Assembly: GCA_038502395.1 (NCBI GenBank)
Contig: JARJIL010000007.1
Span: 78,220,821-78,284,820 of the forward strand
Direction of reading: 5' to 3'
Length of the DNA stretch: 64,000 nucleotides
Origin: Dittrichia graveolens
Taxonomy: Eukaryota > Streptophyta > Magnoliopsida > Asterales > Asteraceae
In this document: positions 35,601 to 47,411 of the stretch, piece by piece
Layout of the letters: each line of letters opens with the position of its first letter
How positions within the stretch are numbered: the first letter of the stretch is position 1
Program-made: the position numbers and the translations under genes
The notes under the pieces: generated by a model
The model's database searches: none
What the model saw: the letters and a program-made list of their open reading frames with translations, nothing else
Told to the model about the DNA's origin: nothing

Positions 35601-38600
35601 TATGATGAAACTATTTCATCAGATTTCTAATCCCTGCTTTTTCTATTTGCTTTATTTCAGGGAAGCTCGCTCAGCCTGGTGGTAAGTCAGAAATCTTACT
35701 CCTATCACTAGTGACACCATTGACAATTTACCAGGTTATTTTTGGTAACCGCCACTAAAATTTGTGTATCTTATATGAATCAGGAGCTCTGCAGGATGTT
35801 TTGCATTTACATGATGTGCTTGCTAGAGTTGCTCTAGCGAGATTATGCCATGCAATATCTAGAGCTAAGTCACTAGATGGTATGTTTTGCTAATAATTTC
35901 AACTTCTTTGCTTACATTTGAAACGTAATTGTTACCTAGGTCTAATTTTATTTTTACAGAAAGGCCAGACATTAAATCCCAGTTTACCTCTTTGCTGTAT
36001 CAACTTCTCCTTGATCCCAGTGACAGAGTTTGTTTTGAGGCTATCCTCTGTGTACTTGGGAAATCTGACACTGCTGACAGGTATTGATTTTGACCTTGAA
36101 TTTTAGAGGTGTTAATTTTGACCCCTTTACTTTTGGATGGTTCAGTCCCTGTTATTTTTGTTAATTAATCCTTTTGAGCACAATCAGAAAATAGCTAAAA
36201 AAGAAACGGGTTGAACGGGTCAAAAGTTGCCCTAACTGTATTTTTAATGCATAAATCCTTTTAATATATTGAAGATACTAATCATTTATAAAAGAATTTT
36301 GGGTCTATGTGACCCAACCATACCTATACAAGTACCCTTTCGACCCGTTATATATGGCTGCGTTCTGCAGGAAGTGGTTGCACATCTCTTTGGTTGATGT
36401 GCAGAAACTATTATGTAATGCAAATATTCTTGTTTGCTACATTTTGCTAATATTTTCTCAACCACAGGACTGAAGAACGAGCTCTTGGGTGGTATCATTT
36501 AACAAGAGAAGTTCTTAAGGCCCCTGAAGCACCTTCTGTGAAGGACAAGGATAAATCTTCAAAGGCTAGACGCCCACAGCTCCTTATTAAACTTGTGATG
36601 AGAAGGTTATATTGCTTATTTAATATAATTATACATCTTATACAAACTTTATTTGGTGGCAAAATGAGGTTTGGCGGGGTGGGTAACAGGTCAAAAAGGC
36701 TAATTATTCGTACGAGTTGGGTTGACCTAGAAAAACTTGTCCAAATTTTGCAACTTATGTATGAATTATCCTTGTGTCAATATGATTAAAGAAATTATAT
36801 TATATCAGTAATAAGCTAATTCTTTTATTTATATATTTTTTGATTTGGAAAAGACACATTCCGTGGTGCACTTTTAAGTCATGACTATACTTGCACCACA
36901 TGCCATGCTTGTAATTGAAGTAAACTACAATTTAAAGCATAACTCTTCAACAAAGATTTACTTTTTTTTAAATTTTTTTGGTCTTTTGCATGCTCTTAGT
37001 AGCGTTGAACCTCACTGCTGATGAAAAATTACAATGAATTAAAATTTGTGTTAATAGTGAAGAATTTTTTATAAGCCCGTTGGTATTTGTTAGAACCTGT
37101 AAATGGTATGACATATATTGGTCTTTCTTGGCCCAGTGTTTTTATTAATACCTTGCTTTAGGGACCTCTATGTATACATACAGCCATACAGGTGTATTCC
37201 CTGATTGTATGCTACAGGTTGTATTGCAAAGTGTGTAGTTGCAATATTCTGATTAGAGGTTTGTTCAATAAGAATTATAATGCATAACTAGTTGTAACTA
37301 TACAAACTGTTCAAATTTGTGTTTTATGATGAAAGTTTGAAGTGTTGTGCATAAGAATTTGTACTGTTAAACAGTACAAGTGCCTGTGGATTTCAGGTGT
37401 ATGGTATTATGCCGTAATAATGTGTAAGTTTTGAAGATTGAAGTGTTATGCTTCAGGACGTGTACTATATAAGCTCAGATACATTTGAAGTTGTCTATAC
37501 AGTTTTCGTTCTAAAGATGTACGCTGGGCTATAAAATGGAGATGTTATGCCTTCAAAATATGTACAGTACAAGTAACAGGTGTTAATAATATTGTGTTAT
37601 GAAAGAAGTCATGGAAATCATCAATATTTAAAATTATGATTTGAGGTCAATCATAGATCCTATGATCATATATTAGATTAAATTACTAGCCAACCCGATT
37701 AGTTTCTAACCTGTTGACTGTGTGTATAGGTATGTATTTATGCATTATTCGCTTGTTCATTAGTCCAGTCTAGTAGAGGTTATTTTCTTTCTTTTTGTAG
37801 CAATTTATTGTTAATAAGTAGAGGTATAATTCTGCAATCTCCATCTTCAAATTTTCAGTTTTAGTTGCCACATGTTCTTTCTTTGAAAGTTTTCATGCCA
37901 AACATGCCTACTAGCGCATTGTCATCTTTACAATTGATTTTGATCTAAAAGGTCCGTCTATCTCTTATTGTTAAAGGGTTAGACATTACACTTGTAGTCA
38001 AACACTCCACGGGAACCTGTTAAAAACAGGGAATCCCTTAAAAAGAACTTGTAGCCAAACATTCCCATTGACCACATATGTTGTCAAATGTTGTAATTCT
38101 TATTTTTCCTCTTAATTTATTGCAGATTGGAAAGTTCCTTTCGTAGTTTCTCTCGGCCTGTACTTCATGCAGCAGCCAGAGTTGTGCAGGAGATGGGAAA
38201 AAGCCGTGCTGCTGCTTTTTCTTTGGGTCTACATGATATTGATGAAGGAGGAGATGTTAATACATTTTCTGAAAATAATGAACCTGAAGATGGGAAATCT
38301 CAACTTGAAGGTAATTGAATATTTGCCTTCTTTTTTCTTTTCTTTTCTTTTTGTCAACAAGTATTTGTTTATGTGACCGTAGTTCTTATGAATCTGATTA
38401 GAGGTAACAATTTGAACCCGTTCATGTGAAAACTGGTGAAGTCAAGTTGGATTCTATTGGTAAACTGGGCAAACCTGTAAAATAGTTAAATGGCTATAAA
38501 AGAAACACGTCGAAAGTTTCTTGTGTACATAAATGCTGATACAGGTTATAATTAATTTTAAAATATTATTAATTAGTTACAAAATTGAATGAAACAGGAA

Positions 38601-41600
38601 AAAAAGTGTTGACAGGTCTACCTCGACCTGACCCATTTTTGATGATTAAAAGTTACCCCCTCTTGGCCTGGACTCATTTTGACTATTACCCAACCCACCC
38701 GTTTTGCCACGTATAAGTCTCAAAACATGAAAAGTTTAGACACTCTTCAAAACTGTTATCTTTTACAATATTGATTACTAAAATCGTGACAATTTGTTTC
38801 CATTCATATATCTGATCAACTTTAACCATTTTTCACACTTTCAAATTTCACGACTAAAAATTCTTCCTATATTCTTATAGGAATGGAAATGAAGGGAATT
38901 GGGATAACGGCCAATTTAGATCATTCTTCCTATATTCTTACTGAGTGTAACCCTATATAAAGTTTGTGACCCAGCTGAGTTAATCCATGATTCCATGTTA
39001 GGATGCTCTAAAAATTCACTCATTATTGAACTTCTTTTTTGCTTCTTTTTTTGCACTATTTTTAGGTAACAAGGATACAGTCGCAAGTTTATTAGCCTCA
39101 TTAATGGAGGTGGTGCGTACAACTGTGGCATGTGAATGTGTTTATGTTCGTGCAATGGTGATTAAAGCACTTATTTGGATGCAAAGCCCCCAAGAAACTT
39201 TTGCTGAGTTAGAATCAATGATCGCATCAGAACTCTCTGATCCTGCTTGGTCAGCAGCTTTATTAAATGACATTTTGCTCACTTTACATGCTCGTTTTAA
39301 GGTACATGCCTAATTCTTATTGGTTACTATTTTATGGTTTATGGTTTTTCTGATACATTTTTGGGGTTCGGTTCTGATCTAACCATATGTTGTACATGTT
39401 ATTTTATTCTTTTTTGTTCAACCTTTTGTCTTATTGTATTATTCTGATTTTTAATCCTTATAGGCTACTCCAGATATGGCTGTCACACTACTTGAGATTG
39501 CAAGAGTTTTTGCCACTAAAGTCCCTGGAAAAATTGATGCTGATGTGCTACAGCTTCTATGGAAGGTAGGTTTTCCGTTTTCCTCCCAATAAACATGCAT
39601 ATTTATGCATGCTATATGAACAAAATATATGGTAAGTGTACATTTAGATTTACATCCAACATTCTATATTAAAAGCAACAATCTAAGATGCATATGTTAT
39701 GCATGCTATGAAAGATATGTCTCTCTTTTTTCTTCCCAATGAAAATGAATATGTTATGCACGCAATATGAAATATAATATATATTATGATTTACACCGAA
39801 CATTCTATATTAAAAGCAACCATCTAGAAAATATTTATGTTTATCGAAAATAACATTTTGTTGGATGGAGGTCATATTACGATACAAATTTTTTGTTGAA
39901 ATGCAGATAAAAGCAATTACAATCACAAAGACATATTCCTTCTTTCTACACTAGTCATCTAGGGAATGTTCAACATGTAAATGATTTGTATTAACCTAAA
40001 AGAAAACTTTGATATAGAATTTTAGTATTCCATCTAATCTTCTCCATCATCGAGAGGCTTTATATTGTCTGCATAAATCTATATACTTGACAGAGCATCT
40101 ACTACCCTCTGTATGTCATGCAAAAGTCAAAAAATATGCAAATGACATACTTTTTGTGAAAGAAATACTTATATCTTGATGCCAGAAAAGTACTCGAGAC
40201 TCCTCAGTTTCTGGTACTACATTATTTTGCTACAATTACTTCTCGTAATTGCTAATTTAGTTATCCACTAACACAATTACTTTAAATCATTGGATACTCT
40301 CTCTATGTTCGGACATACTGCTGACAATAACAAGTTGATAAAAATCACGTAATGTGTGCTTAGTCTTTTGAGAGGCTTAACTTGATTTTAAGCACTGTGT
40401 AATGCAAAAAAAAAAGAAAAAATTGTTAAAATTTATGATTAGTTAGCTTTGTTTTTTTATTACGTATCATTATTTATGTGTATATATAATATTTTGCAGA
40501 CATGTTTGGTTGGAGCTGGTCCTGATGGCAAACATACAGCTCTTGAAGCTGTGACAATCGTTCTTGATCTGCCACCTCCACAACCTGGTTCAATGTCTGG
40601 GCTTACATCAATCGATAGAGTATTTGCAACCGATCCAAAATCAGCTTTAGCTTTACAAAGACTAGTTCAAGCAGCAGTAAGTATCATATTCTCTAAACTG
40701 AAGATTAGTGAGTTGATTCAGATGATTTATTAGTGTAATATGATTTACAGGTGTGGTTTCTTGGTGAAAATGCAAATTATGCTGCATCTGAGTATGCTTG
40801 GGAGTCAGCAACTCCACCTGGTACTGCATTGATGATGTTAGATGCGGATAAAATGGTTGCAGCTGCTAGTTCTCGCAATCCAACTTTAGCTAATGCTCTC
40901 ACCCGACTGCAGCGATGTGCTTTTATTGGCAGCTGGGAGGTACATTGTTTCATCATTCATTCTTTCGGTTATTAACTATACCTATATAAATACATCTAAA
41001 TAATCTTGCGTATATATGAATGTCTGATTCATGTACATAGTATGTTATGTTTTTGTATGCTTTAGAGTAGTATGAATATATGAACTCAAAGACTGATGGT
41101 CCCATTTCGAGATGTTTTTTGTATACCCATATGAACATATCTAAATAATCTTGTAATTCGTTTGTTGCTGACCATATCTAAATTTTGATTTATGGCTTCT
41201 TTTTTATTTCTTTACCTACAATCTGCATTCTTGTGATCGATTTTTTATTCAATTAAACCTCAGGTTCGTATCATTGCTGCACAAGCTCTTACAACAATGG
41301 CAATCAGATCTGGTGAACCTTATAGAATACAAATCTATGAGTTTTTACATGCTCTAGCACAAGGTGGTGTGCAATCTCAGTTTTCAGATATGCATATTAG
41401 CAATGGTGAAGATCAAGGGGCTAGTGGTACTGGTCTTGGATCTTTGCTCAGTCCAATGCTAAAAGTCCTTGATGACATGTATAATGCACAAGATGATTTG
41501 CTAAAGTAAGTGGGAATGAATGATTGTTTCTTTAATTTTCTGGAAAAACTGTTGTATATAAAGTTTTTAATGAAGGTTTTGTACTTGAGGTTGCAGGGAA

Positions 41601-44600
41601 ATGCGTAACCACGATAATTCTCAAAAAGAATGGACAGATGAAGAACTGAAGAAACTTTACGAGACACATGAACGACTTCTAGATCTTGTTTCATTATTCT
41701 GTTATGTACCAAGATCAAAATATCTGCCTCTCGGCCCCACAAGGTAATACTAGAATTATATAGAAAAAAGAAACTAATGCATTCAAACATCTCACTTTTT
41801 GTTTTTGAACTACAACAGTGCAAAACTTATTGAGATTTATCGCAATCGGCATAATATAACTGCATCAAGTGGCATGAGAGATCCTGCTGTTGCTACAGGG
41901 ATATCTGAACTCATTTACGAGGCAACTAAACCTGCAGCACCTGTGGAGACTGAAAATCTTGATGATGATCTAGTAAATGCTTGGGCAACAGGTCTTGCTG
42001 ATGATGGTTTATGGAACAATGCTCCTGCAATGCATAGGGTGAGAAATTATCTAGTTTTCTACAACAAAGTTTTTTAAAATTATCATGTAATTAACACATT
42101 TGCACTCACTGAACACCCAAAGGCACTTTGCTGGGGTAAAACTGGGGATGTAAACGAGCTGAGCCCGAACCTGGTACTTAGCCAGGCTCATTAGGCTTTT
42201 TTTAAGCTCGAGCTCGGCTTGTTTAGGCTAGCGAGCTTAAACAAGCCCACACTTTGAGGCTTGAGCTCTGGCTCGTTTCGAGCTTTTATAGATCCGAACT
42301 CGGGTAGCTCGCAAGTAGCTCGGCCTGTTTCATCCCTAGGTAAACTGTTGAAAATTGCCATCTCTATATCTGGTAATAACACTATTACTAACACTATTTC
42401 TGGTATTGGTTTCTGTAGGTTAACGAGTTTCTTGCTGGCGCTGGTACTGATGCACCTGATGTTGATGATGAGAACACAATCTCTAGACCTTCAATGAGTT
42501 ACGAAGACATGTGGGCTAAAACTCTTTTAGAGACTGCAGAAGTTGATGTAAGAATTATGTGTTTTTGGCTTAGGTGCATCCGTCATGTAAAGAATATGTT
42601 ATTATTTTATATTTTTTTCCTTTGCAGGATGATGATGGTAGGTCTTCTGGATCTTCTTCTCCAGATTCAATAGGTTCAGTTGAGACATCAATTTCTTCTC
42701 ACTTTGGAGGAATGAATTATCCCTCTTTGTTCAGTTCAAAACCATCAACTTACGGATCATCACAACCCGTGGTACGTGAAATCATACCATTTTCAAGTTA
42801 TTTCGTTAATTGTCGAAGTTGGTTTAATAATCGTGAAAACTGAAGTCATTTATGCGTTATCATGATGTCTTGTTAACGTGTATCTTAAAATTATGCATGA
42901 TACTAGAGGTAGCAATTTCAACACGTTCACTTATGAATAGCTTGATTTGGGTTATGTCTTATCTTTAACCAGTCAAATGGGTAAAATTAAAAGAGGGAAA
43001 CGGGTGAAATGGGTCTAACAGGTCAAAAGTTGCTCGATAGGTATGTTTAATGTATAAATTATAAAACCTCTCAAAAAAATTATTCAAAAGTGTATGAAAT
43101 TATTGAAATAATATAATTTTATGGGTAAAATGCACAGAAATGTAACGAACTATGCCCATTTTGATATTATATAAAAAATAATAAATAAGTTTAGACAAGT
43201 GTTTCGTGTCAACCGATCCTGACCCAAACTGTTTGACCCAAACAAAAATGACACATTTTGACCAACAACAAGACCTGTCCAACCTGACCGGAACTAAAAA
43301 GCAATCCGTTTTGACACATAGCCAGTTTTACGACAACTTTTGATTATGTGGACAATTTCAGGAAAAATCAGGTACGAAGCGACACAATAGACCCTCTGCT
43401 GGTTCCTCTTCGTATGAAGGTTATGGTTCTCCGGTTAGTGTTCTTAACCTGCTGTTAGTCAACCTTAAAAGTTGTCCTTGTCAAAGTCAAAGTTGTTGAA
43501 TATTATGAAATCTTTTTAATAGATCAACGAAGAGCCACCTCCATACTCGTCACCTGTTCACCAAAGGTTCGAGTCATTTGAAAACCCATTGACTGGACAA
43601 GGGTCAAGCAGTTTTGATTCTCATGAAGAAGAACGATCTTCAGGGAATGCTCAATCTGGATCAGCACTTTATGACTTCACTGCTGGTGGTGATGATGAGG
43701 TACATTCCATTCACTTTTAGTCGACATCTTTTTTTTGTTATTTCAAAAACACCGTTTATCTGACATTAAAAACCTCTTTTATTACAGTTGAATTTAACTG
43801 CTGGAGAAGAGGTCGAAATCGAGTATGAAGTTGATGGGTGGTTCTATGTAAGTACACAATACAAGTTTTGTTTGTTAATACATTCATATCAAGAATAAAA
43901 TAGTCATAATATGCTTAATTAAGTCAACTTGTGTAGATATTATCTAGAGATGTAAACGAGTCGAGCTAGTGGCTAGTTACCCGAGCTCCAATCGTTAAAA
44001 CTTAAAAGTTTGAAACTAGCCAGGTCTTAACAAGCTTGAGCTCGAGCATAGACTAAAGCTCATTTAGTAAACGAGCCCAAGCTCGAGCCTCAAAGAGTAG
44101 GCATGTTTAAGCTCTTGAGCTTAAACAGGCTTTATATATAATATATTATATTGTATATGTTTAATTTTTAATATTTATATATATCATGTAATGAAATTTC
44201 AAAATAATATCTAAGCCTAAACAAGCCAAGCTTAAATGAGCCGAGCTCGAGCTCAACATCACAAGCTCTAAACGAGCCAAGCTCAGGCTCGACTCGGCCT
44301 GTTTACATCTATTATTATCTCTAATGGGTCAAATGGGTTAGCCTAAAAGTAAACATGTCAAAACAGGCTGAAAGTTACTTCAGAATGTAATACATGAAAT
44401 CTTCTAAATTTCATAGTTACAAAATAAAATCAGCAAAAAACAAAAAGAGTATTTAGTGGACTGGCCCAACCAGATCCGTTTTGACCCGTTATCAAACCTA
44501 CCCGACCCGTCAATTACGGGTATCTGATATCTTGACTGTTTAAACAAACGTACAACAGGTGAAGAAGAAACGACCTGGTCGGGATGGTAAAATAGCTGGT

Positions 44601-44633
44601 TTGGTCCCAGTTCTATATGTTAGCCAATCATGA
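29687..44633 (+). CDS. TASH3: TPLATE complex subunit TASH3, SH3-domain protein (27 exons, 1176 aa)
   Basis: TASH3 belongs to the plant TPLATE/TSET adaptor complex, which starts clathrin-mediated endocytosis at the plasma membrane; the Arabidopsis SH3 domain is reported to bind ubiquitin. Coding exons: 29687-29692, 29776-30024, 30530-30589, 30686-30778, 32067-32295, 33363-33466, 33565-33627, 34254-34354, 34903-34997, 35661-35681, 35784-35879, 35960-36080, 36468-36605, 38126-38310, 39066-39301, 39464-39565, 40500-40676, 40751-40939, 41264-41505, 41597-41743, 41819-42038, 42419-42547, 42628-42771, 43362-43433, 43523-43699, 43788-43847 and 44559-44633. All phases join. The N-terminus is Ser/Thr/Pro-rich. 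The middle is helical, adaptin-like, with GGGIPTPNWDALADIDAVGG and SMSGLTS as landmarks. A Ser-rich linker precedes the C-terminal SH3 domain (about 1120-1176; ALYDF, DGWFY, VPVLYV). Exon 1 codes two residues and exon 10 is 21 nt. Length fits the Arabidopsis protein (about 1,200 aa). Confidence 0.97.
36115..36365. repeat. 'GACCCG' repeat in TASH3 intron 12
   Basis: The phrases AACGGGTTGAACGGGTCAAA, AGTTGCCC, TGACCCAACCATACC and CGACCCGTT lie between exons 12 and 13. They belong to the intron repeat family also seen in CAO intron 8. No clean ends were found. Confidence 0.45.
36607..38125 (+). other. TASH3 intron 13, no element recognised
   Basis: This 1.5-kb intron is AT-rich. Its start extends an open frame from exon 13 (to 36789) that is only read-through. 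Nothing else is recognised. Confidence 0.5.
38399..38710. repeat. 'GACCCG' MITE-like repeat in TASH3 intron 14
   Basis: It opens AGAGGTAACAATTTGAACCC and closes with CCACCCGTTTTGCCACG, which can be read as approximate inverted ends (AGAGGT-GCAA / TTGCCAC). It has CGACCTGACCCATTTT internally. It is related to 42905-43310. Confidence 0.5.
42143..42338. mobile_element. hAT-like MITE in TASH3 intron 21
   Basis: The ends are TGGGGATGTAAACGAGC and, reversed, TAGGGATGAAACAGGCC. The flanks are GGTAAAAC (42135-42142) and GGTAAACT (42339-42346), a 7-of-8 match to an 8-bp hAT-type duplication. The interior is full of GAGCTCG/CGAGCTC words. It is 196 bp with no coding frame. Confidence 0.7.
42905..43310. 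repeat. 'GACCCG' MITE-like repeat in TASH3 intron 23
   Basis: It opens AGAGGTAGCAATTTCAACAC and contains AAACGGGTGAAATGGGTC, TCAAAAGTTGC, CCTGACCCAAACTGTTTGAC and CATTTTGACC. The outer ends are only roughly set. Confidence 0.5.
43945..44311. mobile_element. hAT-like MITE in TASH3 intron 26
   Basis: The ends are TAGAGATGTAAACGAG and, reversed, TAGATGTAAACAGGCCGAG. The flanks are ATATTATC (43937-43944) and TTATTATC (44312-44319), a 7-of-8 match. It shares the GAGCTCGAGC-rich interior of the element at 42143-42338 but has an extra AT-rich centre (44145-44215). Confidence 0.7.
44330..44520. repeat. 'GACCCG' repeat in TASH3 intron 26
   Basis: The phrases AATGGGTCAAATGGG, CAAAACAGGCTGAAAGTTAC, CCGTTTTGACCCGTTATC and TACCCGACCCGTC adjoin the hAT-like element. 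No clean ends were found. Confidence 0.45.
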
Positions 44634-44880
44634 GAAGAATATTAGCGGCGTTTTCTGGAAAAAACTTATCGGCAGATTTGCATAAGAAGAGGGAGTAATA
44701 TCGAGTATCATTTGTTGGTAGGGATTGTATTAATGTGATAGGGTACATCATGTTGTGTATTATGTGTCATAGTCAGCATTTGTGTATTTGGTGTGATTGT
44801 TATCTTACATGTACATTTGGAATTGACAATGTTGATTTCCTCTAGTAAAGAAATTCAATCTTTTTGATATTTTTACATTT
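44634..44880 (+). other. Probable 3' UTR of TASH3
   Basis: DNA after the stop codon has TGT-rich phrases such as TTGTGTATTTGGTGTGATTG and then AATAAAG-free AT-rich sequence. TAGTAAAGAAATTC near 44845 could lie close to the end. The polyadenylation site is not certain. Confidence 0.4.
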
Positions 44881-44928
44881 TTTAGTAGATTGAATTAGAT
44901 GCTCTGATTACCTGCTTTTATAGGAATG

Positions 44929-44950
44929 GATTGGGCTTTGTTGTTGTGAA
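44929..44950 (+). repeat. Possible 5'-truncated SINE tail
   Basis: GGATTGGGCTTTGTTGTTGT here is identical over 20 bases to the tail of the SINE-like element at 51200-51302. No other SINE sequence precedes it, so it may be a severely truncated insertion or chance. Confidence 0.3.
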
Positions 44951-46321
44951 TTAGCTTGCAATTACTTTGCTAACTCAGCCGAGTTCTCGGCTTGGACTCG
45001 CTAATCTGTCATTGACCAAGGTGACTTTAGCAATAAAAGAACTCTCAGTTAAAACTCAGTCCAGCTGCTCCTCAACTTGATGCAAGTTTGATGGGAAAAT
45101 GTTGACTTTGGCATGTTCATTTTCTCCTGGGGCTTGTTTCACATAATAGTAACCAAGTTTGAAAACTATTTTAGCAAGGTCACTAATGAGTTATTTCACA
45201 ATGCGAAATAAATGGGGGAGTGACTTTGTGAAATAGTTTCCAAACTTGTTACTATTATATGAAGTTTCCCCTTTTTTTATGCTATGAACTTATAATTTTC
45301 AGTTATCGTTGTACATAATTTAAAATTTTCTTAAAAATAGTCGTATCCCGTTATGCCTTACTCGTGAGTAGCCTAAAAGCTAGTCTTTTCTATTAATTGT
45401 TATATCATTGAAAGTTGCAACTTACTAAACTTTATGTAATTTGTTTTTTAAGACGTTCTTTCATTCTGGGTCTGAATAAGAATACTACATATCAGCATTA
45501 AGTAGTTTTAATATCAAAATGTTTATTCATATTTGACCGTTTTATAAAAGATCTCTGAATGTATATAATCATCTGTTTATGATATTTGGTTATCAACTAT
45601 TGCGTCCTTATTTCAATTAAAACTTTTCTAACGTAAAATAAAAAAATTTAATAACAAATATCAAACCATAATAATATAGCGAATTAAAACTAAAATATTT
45701 AAATTCAATAGATTATTCTTGAATTTAGCAGATATTTGCATGATAATACATTTCGAGATACAAAGTACCGGAGAAGAAAGCCACGTGCATAGAAAGATGA
45801 AGGACTTCGATTGGTATAGGAGAATGAATCATAAACTATGTTAAAAGATTATAAGATGTAATTTTATCTCTTATTTGTTAAGAGGCTTTAATTGATTTTT
45901 AGATCTTAATAAAAAGATAAAACAAATACCTTTTACATCTTAAAATATCTTACTAAGTCAAACTAAAATGCATTACGAGGATTTTTAAGAAAAACAAACG
46001 AACCGTAATTCTGTTTGACGGAAGGAAAACGAGGTTTCGTGTCCCAATGTACGAAAATTGCATTTTTTTTTTCTTGAGAGCGCCTTGCCTTGTCCTTCTT
46101 TTTCTTTCATACGATGGTATTTCAGTTTTTAATTTTATTACTATTATAGTATTATTATATTCAAATAATCAATATTATGTCTTTTTTATTTTTTCTCTTG
46201 ATATAGCTTCTATAAGAAAGTATTTCGTATATGTTAAACTTCAAAATATCGTATTTACATAGCCTAAATTAGAAATATCATATATATTCTTCATAACCTT
46301 TCTAAATATTATATTTGTGAA
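44951..46321. other. Intergenic DNA, nothing recognised
   Basis: AT-rich with short chance open frames (46047-46262). CTTGTTACTATTATATGAA-like phrases at 45140-45260 form a loose inverted pair with AACTATTT/AAATAGTTTCC, perhaps a decayed MITE. Confidence 0.4.
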
Positions 46322-46552
46322 AAAATCATTTGAGAACCGTTTTTATTACGAGTACCGCAAAAACCAATCTGAGCCATCCAATTTCCCATCCTTCAATGTT
46401 ATCACCCACCCATGAATTTATCTCATGCACCTTGTCACACTCAATCCCCACGCTCCCATCCATGAATTCCACTTACTAAAGAAACGACTAACTACTAAGA
46501 TTGTTTCTCGCGATACTCACTAGAAGATCGGCTCTCAAATAAACCTTTCCCT
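46322..46552. mobile_element. MITE, GAGAACC family, copy C (more diverged)
   Basis: The left end has CATTTGAGAACCGTTTTTAT, then CGCAAAAACCAATCTGAGCC. The right end reads, reversed, GTTTATTTGAGAGCCGATCT. The interior matches copies A and B (CCATGAATTCCACTTACTA; CACACTCAATCCCCACGCT). It has more mismatches than the other copies. Confidence 0.75.
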
Positions 46553-47316
46553 GCTATCATATTTATTATCATTCTTAGCATTTTTTTTAATTTATAATCA
46601 TTTTAAATCACCAAGCTATCCACTTGATTGGAAGATACAGATTGATCTACAGACGAGTGTTGGGTGAAGAATTGAAGATGATTATCCTTCATCCCCAAAT
46701 TACAAATTACTTAAGGCAGCGACTTTGGGGGCGTACAATGTTGTCGGCTCATGTACCAATAAGACTTTGATCAAAGTTTCTAATCCAAATTACTTCGAAG
46801 TGGATGGAATTGTTTGGCTGATGATGGTTTCATGGAATAAGCTAAGGACAAATTAGTTATTTTGCTGTTTTTTATAATTATTAATAATTTAAAATGATTA
46901 AATATGAATATATATTTGGCCTTGTTTCATTTAATTGATATGAATTTTGTCGTAATATCTATCTAAAATGTATTTTCTATGAGCTAATACTAAAAACTAT
47001 GTCTTTTGATAACTATCATATTACATTATTAATTATATCAGATAAAAATGAAACGATTACAAATTATTATTTGTTCCAAACATTATACATTAAAACTTAT
47101 GAAAGAAAAATACATTAGATGAGATGTTTAAATTTTTCTTGCTATTTTAATATTTGTGTTTAGATGTTAGTTTTATAGTTCTCATAGCAACGCATAGACA
47201 AAAAGCTAACTCGTTTACAACATTGGCTGAGATGGTGTGTAAGATATATATTATAAATTGTGTTGTGAGTAGTACGGATTATGTCTATACAATTAGGGGA
47301 TAAAATATATGCTTCT
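46553..47316. other. AT-rich DNA, possible Helitron remnant
   Basis: Near 47180-47205 the phrase TTCTCATAGCAACGCATAGA resembles a decayed Helitron 3' region but lacks the CTAG end. Nothing else is recognised. Confidence 0.3.
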
Positions 47317-47411
47317 AGTAACACCTATCTTAAATGCTTTCACACAGTACATTTAAACGATGGGTATGTTAATCATTTAATTATTTAAGTGTTTGTGAGT
47401 AAAGCATACGT
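47317..47411. repeat. Palindromic repeat related to 18004-18092
   Basis: AACACCTATCTTAAATGC at the left and TTTAAGTGTTTGTGAGTAAA at the right flank GATGGGTATGTTAATCATTT. The layout matches the small palindromic repeat beside the Tourist-like element. Confidence 0.45.

Noticed and set aside
36607..36789. Open frame continuing from TASH3 exon 13
   Set aside because: It is read-through into intron 13; the donor at 36606 and conserved continuation in exon 14 (38126) explain the gene.
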